In this document: piece by piece, positions 54,601 through 64,000 of the stretch
Layout of the letters: every line of letters begins with the position of its first letter
How positions within the stretch are numbered: position 1 is the stretch's first letter
Notes under the pieces: generated by a model
The model's input: the letters and a program-made list of their open reading frames with translations, nothing else
The model's database searches: none
Told to the model about the DNA's origin: nothing
Program-made: the position numbers and the translations under genes
From: Mycteria americana
Lineage: Eukaryota > Chordata > Aves > Ciconiiformes > Ciconiidae
Length of the DNA: 64,000 bases
Reading direction: 5' to 3'
Assembly (NCBI RefSeq): GCF_035582795.1
Contig: NC_134369.1
Coordinates: 54,064,001 to 54,128,000, forward strand

Positions 54601-57410
54601 GACCTACAGCTCCTGGTCTTAAGGAAACAACTCAAATTTTTGAAATACAGAGTGAGCACTTGCTATTTCTGGAGGCTCAGAGACAGTCACTTTGGGACAA
54701 ATGAAGTATAGTATTTCTATACTGCTGTGATGCAGGAAACTCGATAAACCCTGGTAAATCCACTAAAATAATATCTTCCACGTTATCAAACTACAAACAA
54801 ACTTTCTTCTAATTTCCTGAAGACTTTTGCTAAAGTTTTTGTCAATGGAAAGACATTTTCAGCTTCAATCAGTCATAAATAGCACAGCATGCAGACAGAA
54901 GAAATCAGATACACACGTGCACACACAAAGTATGCAGTTCCTTCAAATCACTGATTATCAGTATTAGCCAGGCTTGACAGGGGCTTTCTTCATAGGTACT
55001 TAACACCAGTGAAAATTCTTCATTCCCCTCTGGGTATGATAATTTAGGGCCTGTTCGTGGAAGGATTTTATGTCCTTCTAAATTTACACAAGGCACACGA
55101 TTGTCATTTTAGAAATGGCTAATAATAATAATCTGAACCTCATCTGCAAGCCCTCCAAGTCTTTTCCGGTTGTTTTATTACAGCAGATATTTTAAATCCA
55201 TAAAATAAGCAGGGCAGCAAATAATACTAGTTTGGTATGTTGGGGATGGCAGATGTTTGGTTTAAACTTGGGTGTCCATCTGAAAGACTATCATGCAGAT
55301 CAGTTTGGGAGATGTGGCGATTGATCAGAAATGGGACAGAATTTTTCTAAGCTCTGCCCCTTCCAGCTCCCACATCTATGGTGTGCCATTTTGCATGCAA
55401 GAGCCCAAGAACACGCCTGCGCCCTGAAGCCCTTGCTTCAGAAAAGCTTCCCAAGAATGCCATGGCCATGAAGTCAAACGTTACAACACGTCTTCAATCC
55501 TGTGCGCCTCTGAAAGATAAAGTAGTTTTGTGATAAACCAGTCCCAGGCTCACTCATATCCTACTTACACTTAGTTTTTCTCTGAATTAATGAGGCTAGT
55601 TTCAAACAATTGTAATAACAATAGAACTAGCTTTTATGTATCAGAACCACCATTTTCCTAAGCATTATGTTCCACTGGAGGCACAGAACTGCCATCACTG
55701 AAATGCAAGTGCCGATGGCAGAAGGTTCAACTTGCCCAAGAGCCAGCCAGCCAATGGGATATACAGCGATACAAAATAACTCGCTTAGTTCAGAGCTGAT
55801 GAGCATTCACGTATCACCCAGTCCTCGCTCAACTCCAGCTCTCCTGCAACGCCATTCTCCTGTTAGTACCTGCATAAGTGACGTTCCCATCATACTCACA
55901 AATTGCGATCACCCACAAGTAGTTCTCAAGCTGCAGGATGTAAACTGGCAACGTTTCTGTGGCACTGGGCAGCTTCTGTCTTCATGCAGAGTCCAGCCTT
56001 CCAGAGGATGCTCATAAAAATAGAGGAGAGAAGGAACACACATTTATATGCTGTCATTGACCCCTCAGGGAAAAGGAATGGGTGTTAAAAAAAAAAAATT
56101 CAGATCCTAAACAGAGCAACTGTCACAGGTAAAACTTCCAGCTAGGTACCTAGCATTGCTCAGTTTCATGTAACCTTCATCTATCCACAGCCATTCCAGA
56201 TTTAAACCACCCTGACAGCTGAATGGGAACTACTTAGTTCCCCTAGTCAAGGCACTAGGCTAGGAACCTCTCATCAGCTCCCCTAAGTTTCTCTTGTACC
56301 AAGTCCTGGAGCTCTTGCCCAAGGAAGCTGCTGGCTGGTTGTGCCAAATCCAAGAATCAAGCTGGTTCCCTATCAGCCAGCTCTGGCCACCAGAAGGCTC
56401 CAATGGGGATTTTACAGTGGCTGGAAAGCAACAGCTACAGTTTAGAGCAATTGGGATTCAGGACAAATTTAGGTTTCTGAAGAGACCTTTGCCTCAGATC
56501 TAAAACCAGTATAAACAATAAGTCTGATCAGAACTAGCTGGGTGTTTTTACCATGTGCTTAGGACCCCAGGAAGTCACATTTCCCTCTTCTGGTTTTGAA
56601 TCCATGTCAAATGAGAGAGCTTTGCCCACACCGAACATCGCACAGGACATTCCCCAGGATTTAGGAATTGATCAGACAAGTACATAGATAGCTGGTATGT
56701 CACTGTCTTACCTTAGGTTGATTAATGCCATCAAATTGAGCATATCTAGAAGACAAATTTTAGTTAAAAGCCTGGTCGTTTCAGATATAGTTAAGTGGGC
56801 AGAGCACTAGGCGTTTAGCAAAGACAAAGGAAATGCAATTGTCCAGTGTGAAATTGCAATGTCCAGCGTGCAATTCATTTATCATGATGTTATGAGGTCT
56901 TGTGCTGCACAGGTGTTATACAGCAAGCCTTTTGCACCACCTCCCTTTTTGTCAATTCTAAAATGAAGAAAAACTTCAGTGTTAAGTTATTGGTAGCAGC
57001 TCCAATGACAGTAAGAAAGTATACAATCAACTATTTCCTCTCTCACATGCTTTTGGAAAGGGTTTTTCAGCTTTCAAAACCTTATTATCCCTCCTCCACT
57101 TAAAGGTTACAGGCAAATTGAATGTTCAATACTAAAAATAGCTTTAGAGAATGCAAAACATTATAAACAATAATGATAGGGCAGCAGACACAAGACTTTC
57201 CAGCCACAAAGATGACAGCTATTAGCATTACACAGTACAAGCTTTATATTCCTACTGAGATGCAGGACAGTACTTGCAGTGCTTTACAAGAGGGAGAGCA
57301 CCTTTGTGTACAGAAGGTAAAGTCCCAACCTAGAACTACACATGAAAACTAAGTTCTCTGATTTTTTCTTTTAATAATGGGACAATAAAACAACTCATAG
57401 TTGCTTCAAA

Positions 57411-57416
57411 TATTTA
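57411..57416 (-). terminator. Candidate distal poly(A) signal of PTPN21
   Basis: TTTATT on the + strand is AATAAA on the minus strand. It has a GT-rich stretch within 30 bases downstream and clustered TGTA motifs upstream, the usual layout of a strong cleavage site. No other exon or gene competes for it. Confidence 0.5.
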
Positions 57417-59486
57417 TTTCCATGGCAAAAATAGACTATAATATATTCATTTCACATATATTACATTCAGTAATACAAGCTTTTCTGTCTATGAAACACA
57501 ATTTGTACATTGTTTTACAAACCAATTTCAGTTTTACAAGAATTAAAGCTGGTTTGATTATACATTTTTACAATATTGGTGGCAAGACAGCAAAAATAGA
57601 CATGTTAACCACTAGCTTAGTACTAGAAAATAATACTTCATGTTTGCTACTGTTTAAACAAAGTCCCATTGAAATCCTTGCATACTGGCTCAAATGAAAA
57701 TGGAAGAAAATGTAGCCAGATCCTGCATTTCTCTGATATTATGGACTCAATCCTACAAAACTGCTGAAAGGACTTCAAACACTCATTTGCTTTAACTGAA
57801 TGAAGAGATTTCAGCAATGTGCAGGAGTGTACATACTTACTGATTTGCCAGGTCAAGCTTCTAAAATTTCCATCCAACTCCCCCAGATCAGCCATAAAGA
57901 AGACAGATATGTTGGGTATTTCAAAGCAATTTAAGAAAGTATCTTTGTAAAGAGCATATACACCTTGTCTGTCAGAATTATCCAGGATCAGCAAGGTGAC
58001 AGACTGGAGGATTTTACATGGTTTTTCCCCATCAGGTTTCCTACCATTCTAAAAATTAATGGCATTTGCAAAGTCTTTGAAGTATTTTAAAAGTCTCCTA
58101 ATTTTACCTAAATATTTCCAAATGGAAAAACAGCATTTAAATTCCCTTTATAAAGAAGTTAGGCACCTTCTGAAACTGTACTCATAAAATTAATAATTTG
58201 GTAGTTTTGATTGCCACATATCTCAACCAAAATAAAGTTACAGTATCTACAGACTTGCTCTCTAACTTGCCACAGGCTGGATCTATTGTAAACTCTATTC
58301 TTTGCATTTGATTTCTATCTTCGTTCCCTAATTAAAGCTGAAGAGTAGACTTCTAAAGAACAAATACACTGGAGGTTATTATTCACCACTGAACGCAGTA
58401 TCATGTGGAAAATAGCAAAGAATAGAACCAAAGGCCATTTAGCAACTGTTTTTTGAAATGCTCACTGAAGTTAACAAATCTTTTTTTTTCAGCCCCTGTA
58501 GACCTTAAAATAACACATGTGATGCCAACAGAATGCACCAAGTTAGCTGGTCCCCAACAGGATCTCGCTAAGAATTTTTTTTTTTTTTTAACAGATGTGA
58601 TTGCAACAGCTGTTAGAAGTTTAAGATATTTTCCCTTAGCACAGTATTATATTATTTTAATATCACTGTATTGCAAATGCTGCACTGCAATATAATTTCT
58701 AAGCACATGCTAAATTCCACATTTCAAGGGCCTGATTTTCAGCCCAGCCTTAACCTGGTGTAATTCACACCTACTGTAAACACCAGGCTGCATTCATAAA
58801 GTATTTAGACTTTCAACTCATCTAACCTGCATCCATTAGAAACTATCACTGCAAAATTGCATGTATGTCTATTCCCCCTGCATTTTGCATGTGTAAAACC
58901 AGAGACCACGGTTTGAAAAATCTGACCTTTAATAAGTAAACGGAAACTGAGCTGAGAGATTGCATTAAATACATTTGGAAAGGAAGATATGTAAAAGTAA
59001 CAGAGCCTCTGAAAAAAATATTTGGAGTTTCAAAAATCACATTTTAAAAAGCCAGTAAAAATAACACCTATGACTACATATTCACTTACCCTACCATGCC
59101 ATGAAAAACATACCATATGAATCAAACCCTTCTAGCAGCTCTACTGTGGATACGTTCCAAATCCTCCTCCAAATGCCTTCAGCCATTCCTCAAATCCTCA
59201 CTCTCTACTTCCAACATTTTGTAGTTTCACAAGAGAATTTATTCCTAACTATCTCAGCTACTTTTCCTTTGAATGCTGTAGCTTCATGTATGCACATTCC
59301 CGCTGCATTCTTTTGGTTAATTCTTGTAATCTTTAAACTTAAAGCAGACATGCGAGTATTCATGCTTTAAGGGCTCAAGCTTTCATTGGCAATAAGCCCA
59401 TTTTAATTCCTGCAATATCAGGAGGAGCTGCAGGAATTTTGCATCTTGCAGGACTGGACTCTGGCTTTGCATGACTTTGCAGTATT

Positions 59487-59499
59487 GGGGGGGGGGGGG
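59487..59499 (+). repeat. Poly-G run (13 bases)
   Basis: Thirteen consecutive G on the + strand, in the presumed PTPN21 3' UTR, where the transcript would have C. Confidence 0.85.
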
Positions 59500-62400
59500 A
59501 ACCAAAAACCAAACCCTAAACTCTAAAGCACAGAGTTGTTAGCAACTGAAGTGTTGTTTCTTTTAAATTAACAATTTGAACTACTACTGAAATATAGTAA
59601 TGAGTTCACTATTTTTAAGTCCGGGGTTTCAGTAACGCTACTGATATTAAAACTGAGGTCTCATTACACAGCTAGCTTGTATGATAAACGACCCTGCAGT
59701 TCCCAAGTTTGGTCCAGAGGCCATTGAAATCTATGAGCCACTCAACTTTTACAGCTGCTCCAACAAGAAAAATGTAGCAGCAGCCTCAGGTAGTCTTACT
59801 TATTAAATTTAAGAAGCTATTTTTGGAGAAAATTGCTCCAAATGTCATCCACTTGGAAAAAAAAAAAAAAAAAGATACACAGGATTACAAGAGGAGCCAA
59901 AAATACATTTCTCAAAATGCCAAGAATTTTTTCCATTTTAGTACACATTTATTTTACTTTTATTTGTTATTACTTTAATTTACTTTTTTCCCTAAATGTT
60001 GATGATAACTTAGAGCAGCTTTTCATCCACAGAAATTATAGGAACTCTGCCTTTCTTTCTCATCTGCTTTGAATTAAATGTATTTCTCGATATAAACCGT
60101 AGCACCCTGCACTTGTAGTTTTTACCGTTCACTTGTGCAAAAGGTATCATGAGAGCAACACTAAGGCATAAAACTTTTCCTGCTCTTCATGGGGGACAGC
60201 AGAAAAAAGGAGAGCACTGCTGTGCAGGCTGCAGAAAAGCTGAGCAGAACTCCCCTGTGTACCATGGAGCTTCTCCCTCACAGAATGGGGCGAGGAGTGA
60301 TTTGCAGCCTACAGCGAAGCCTGCCAAGTCAGTGACATCTTTGCAACAAACAGGGCTCTGACTTATGTTCTTAGAAAAGAGCTGCTAGCCCAAGACTACA
60401 AAGATTCACTGGCCAAAAAATCTCTCATCAGACCAACCAAGAAAGAAATCAAATGTGCAGAAGCCCTTACTACAATTTGTGGGTTCTTCTCCTGACTCTT
60501 CAGAGAATTTGATCCTAAAAAGCATTTTCCACCTAGCCCACAAAAGACAGTCAAATCTGTCTCTTGACAGTATATAGCACCTTTATTTATCCCTGAGAGC
60601 TCTGACATCCCTAAAGATCAGCATCACCTTTGCCATTTACTGCAAGAATGTCTTCATACAACTTTTCTTACTAAAACAGTCAGCTCAAATCTTGCATAAT
60701 AACCTGGTTTCATCCCCATAAAAACAGAAGTACATTTGGCAAAATGGACAGGCTTATAGTGGAATTTTAAGCTTTTAACAAATAAATCCACCTCCGATTC
60801 ACACTGTGACTGGATTTGGACAGTGGATGTTCTTACGATGTCCAACACTTCATGAAGCACTCAGCGCAACTACACATAAAAAAGCATCCCTTTTCAAGGC
60901 TCAGAACAAACTGCTAAATACTGACTCTTCCTTTAAAAGCTAACTGAAAATCTAAACAATGGTTTTAAAATTAATTTTGTTACAGGAGGTTGTGAAGTTT
61001 ATTTTCATTTGGTATCTTTAGAAGAGAAACTGCTCATTTTCAATTCTCACTTGGAACCATATGCTTACATACAAAAGCAATCCTGCTGTCTTTCAGTAGG
61101 AAAACTCACATAAAGTCAAGTCTATTAATGCAAAAACAGACTGCTGATGGACAGAACTGAAAGCTGAAGTGGAGGAGGTAGCAGTATTATGCTTAAAAAA
61201 ATAAATCAAGACTGTGACTACCAGATTAGAGAGCAACTGCCTCTAAAACCGAAGACAACTTCTTTCAGCAAAACAGAAAAGAAAGCCAGAAGACACACAT
61301 CTCCTCACCCACCTCAGATAATCCCATAAATTTTGGATTAAATTGCTTGTTTTAACTATTAATGCCTCACAGCTGATGTTCTGTCCCAGTAACTGCTGAA
61401 CAGTTAAAAATTGTTGCTTGAAGTTGTGGTTGTATATAATTTCATTAAAAGCTGCATGTATCAGGTTATGAAGATCACAGTCCAAAGTTTAGAAATGGAA
61501 ATGGTTCAAGCTACATTTTAGAGCATACCTTCCCATTCAAAAATATTTCTGAAGATAGAAGTGAACTGTGGCAAAAAGTAGCAATATTTTTAAAACACAG
61601 CATGATACAAATAGCTAAGTATGTTTCTTTGACATATCTGTGTTAACAGAAGTATTGAAATTGGTTTGTTTGCAAGATTTATACATAAAAGAATCAGTGT
61701 TCAGTAACTGGTTTCCTCTGGACTTCCAATTTTACATTTGGCAGTTAGTACTTCCTAGGCATCTTACAGTTACAAAAAGAACATTTTTTCCCCCCATCTG
61801 AAATATTTAATCTTACTTTTACTGAGAGTAGAACAATTCAGACTGCCTGAAAGCCAGCCAAATGCACTAGATTAATACAGTGTACTTTAAAGTAATACAT
61901 TTTGTATAGAATGACATATTAGCACAATGTCATTTGGACCATGTGTTTTTCTTTGTGGAAGTAGCTTATTACAGAGGAAATTGAGGCAAGCTATTTATTA
62001 TTCTTAATTAATGTTTTGGGAGACAATTACTGTTTTGAAGGGGTTTTAATTATTTTTAATAGTTTCCAAACCCTTGTTACAGCTTAGAAGAATAACATAA
62101 TTTCACCAGTGATAAAAATTACTTTCAGTCTCATTTCATTTTGCTAAGCAGGTATCAAGGGAAATGGACACTTACACATGCCTGCAAACTGGTCTACCAT
62201 AGGGTTTTTCTGAAATTAAACCTGATACCTACAAACTAATAGCTCACTTTTGAATAGGTATTTTCAACTCAGGATCTCAAAACACTTGAAAAGGCGGGTA
62301 AAAACCGCACTGTCCCTATTTGAAAACTGCAGGCAGAGGATTATTTAGGGATACTGTCATTAGACCAGACCCATGGGACAAAATGGAAACTACCAAAGGT

Positions 62401-63863
62401 ACAACTCATCTTCAGGTCCATGCCACAGCCATTGACTCAGCCACCTACACAGCTACTAAAATACCCACATCTCCAGTGTTACCCCTAAGAGTTCTTACAT
62501 TCTGTAGGTGTTCTCAAACAGCTTCTGTGGATATTCTTCCCTGCAGTGCTGCACAGCATTAGCAAAATATGTTCTAGTACTGACAAAATAATCTGGAGGA
62601 TTCTACAGAAAATTCCAGTGCTTTAAAGGCTTTCTTGACTGGGAACATAAACATTTTTAATGGTCATCTTTGCACTGTGTAAACCAGCAATCATAGCTGC
62701 CACACCTCCTCCATTATGCTTCATACAATCATTTCCGCTTCGCCACTATGCACCTTCTTACTCCAATTTTGGTTCTCTCACTTCATCAACTTAAAAGGTT
62801 CTTCCTAAAATAACAAGTCAGTAACGGTATATTACCATATGAAACAATGCATGATTATAGTTTCTATGTTTAACTACATAAATAACAGAACAAAAAAGTG
62901 CTTAAAACATTTGCATCCACTTTGATTTCAGCCAGTAAAATCAAACTGTCCTCTAAATATATATGAATAATACTGAATTGTACTTTCTCTCTTCCATTTG
63001 TTTCCAATAACCTTGTAGATAATTAGAATATTTTTCCCCTGCTTGTTGCAGGTAAACATGCCTCTGCTCACATGGAAGTTATCAACACTTAACATCATCT
63101 TTCACTTGTCAGTTCTATTACATGGCACTACAACTAACTACCAATAGCTTCCCCTAGTACTTTCTGCATGATTTTTGAAAAATGAGTTCAAATGTTGTCA
63201 GTCTTCTTCTCTGAAAATATTATGCTGTTTAAAAAGTTTTGGGTTGTGGTGTTTTGGGTTTTTTTAATTAAAAAATGCTGAATATAAAAATAACTGCCCT
63301 TAAAGCAACAGCTTAAAATATCTAAGAACTGCTAATTTTGCTGAGTAAACCAGAGGAAACAAAAAGTTCATTTTAAAAAATATATATGTATTGTTCTAAA
63401 TATAAAATTGAAAGCAGAATGAAACTGCATAAGACCTTGACATTCCCAAGGAGCAGGTTTCTCACCCCATGTGCATCTACAGATTTTTAGCTTTTGCACA
63501 GTTAACAATTATGTTTTAAAACATAACGTTAGTAAAATTGTGCCATGTACTTCCATTCCATAAGATACTTATTTTGCCCAGAGTAACACCACTCTAAAGA
63601 ACGTATGCAAGTACTACAGACCAGTACAAGTAAAATCATTCCCTAATATGACTGCAGCTGACCATGGGAAGAATTTAGTCCAGCGAAGATACTGCTTTGC
63701 AGGGACTGTTACACTGACTTGCATTTAACAGTCATATACCATCCCTAAAAGGTAACTGTGTGATTCATCATACAAAGAAAACGCCAGTGAGAGCACATCT
63801 GCCTGGACAACTGTACTTTTCTTTCTGTAAACTCTTGCAGTGTCCCTTAGGAAGTGGCAGGGA

Positions 63864-63992
63864 TTATATAAGTCTAGAACTTTTGAGAAACTGAATGAGA
63901 ACTCCATAGACGAAAGTGTACTGCGAAAGAGTCTGCACCATCATCATTCTCTGCTGCCTCAACATGTCCAGCACTCGGGGGATGTCCAGCAT
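63864..63992 (-). CDS. PTPN21: PTPN21, last coding exon (C-terminus of the phosphatase domain)
   Basis: PTPN21 is a cytosolic FERM-domain protein tyrosine phosphatase that binds membrane-cytoskeleton partners and Src/Tec family kinases. The minus strand encodes 42 residues, [42 protein letters not shown], then TAA (63864-63866). This matches the end of the classical PTP domain, where [22 protein letters not shown] and [12 protein letters not shown] are characteristic of PTPN21; its paralogue PTPN14 ends differently (QFLQNSRLI). The human residue after FVY is R, here G. Bases 63993-64000 read TCCCCCAG on this strand, a good acceptor, and the family protein has HNE before this point; so the exon begins at 63992 and the rest of the gene lies beyond the window. 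Confidence 0.92.
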   Translation of the reverse strand: MLDIPRVLDMLRQQRMMMVQTLSQYTFVYGVLIQFLKSSRLI

Positions 63993-64000
63993 CTGGGGGA

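Larger units (their letters stand above)
47411..57394. other. Intergenic region between convergent genes
   Basis: About 10 kb lies between the 3' ends of SPATA7 and PTPN21. It contains a 58-bp-period duplication (47861-47939), a G-rich tract (48616-48655), a T/G-rich stretch (about 49975-50045) and a modestly GC-rich patch (about 52140-52345). Short frames on both strands have no recognisable protein, no splice context and no conserved motifs. I see no RNA gene. Confidence 0.65.
57395..63863 (-). other. PTPN21: Probable long 3' UTR of PTPN21
   Basis: On the minus strand, sequence downstream of the PTPN21 stop is uniformly AT-rich, and I recognise no gene in it. A convincing 3' end lies at 57411-57416 (AATAAA on the minus strand), with several TGTA motifs upstream (for example the complements of TACAT and TACAA at 57460-57530) and a GT-rich element downstream (TGAGTTGTTTTATTGT). 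That gives a UTR of about 6.5 kb. Nearer signals exist, for example the complement of TTTATT near 61993, so shorter forms are possible. The extent is inferred. It includes a 13-base G run at 59487-59499 and an A run near 59859-59873. Confidence 0.45.

Noticed and set aside
55667-56017. 116-codon + strand frame in the intergenic region
   Set aside because: No recognisable family, no low-complexity or domain signature, no splice or promoter context; length is within chance for this composition.
63725-63907. 60-codon minus-strand frame at the PTPN21 end
   Set aside because: It is out of frame with the conserved QYTFVY...SSRLI tail, so it is a shadow of the true exon.
1-64000. tRNA, rRNA, CRISPR, operon or phage-like structures
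   Set aside because: I looked for tRNA B-box-like words, spaced repeats and closely packed frames and found none. The window has the structure of vertebrate intron-rich DNA.

Overview
The window is avian nuclear DNA and looks like ordinary single-copy euchromatin. It is AT-rich, has long introns and one sharp CpG island. It holds chicken-repeat-1 (CR1) fragments and two copies of an LTR type that I know as very common in non-galliform birds, and no mammalian SINE families of the Alu or B1 type. No bacterial, phage, CRISPR or operon structure is present.

Positions 1-1260 are upstream intergenic DNA. A CpG island (about 1265-2060) contains the promoter and first coding exon of SPATA7, which runs on the + strand to about 47.4 kb. 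I could rebuild all 12 coding exons by hand (1599-1638, 13929-14009, 14677-14769, 16332-16379, 27427-27560, 38801-39279, 40398-40464, 42140-42210, 43178-43231, 44635-44712, 46136-46193, 46552-47043). Every junction has GT/AG sites and the phases agree throughout. The sum is 1695 nt, or 564 codons plus stop, against 599 residues in the human protein. The exon count and cassette structure match the human gene.

The region from 47.4 to about 57.4 kb is intergenic, with simple repeats and a small GC-rich patch but no gene I can support. From about 57.4 kb to 63.86 kb the minus strand probably carries a long 3' UTR. The final coding exon of PTPN21 (63864-63992, minus) closes the window. SPATA7 and PTPN21 are therefore convergent neighbours, as in human 14q31. 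The two genes are neighbours only; nothing here suggests that they act together.

The most informative non-coding signal is a perfect RFX X-box 141 bp upstream of the SPATA7 start codon, which fits a ciliary gene. Other observations are two oppositely oriented solo LTRs with 5-bp target duplications, a run of in-frame skippable exons, a candidate frameshifting exon in intron 5 and relics of ancient MIR and CR1/L3 elements. I found no previously undescribed system. Gene identities rest on recalled human protein sequences, not on a search.
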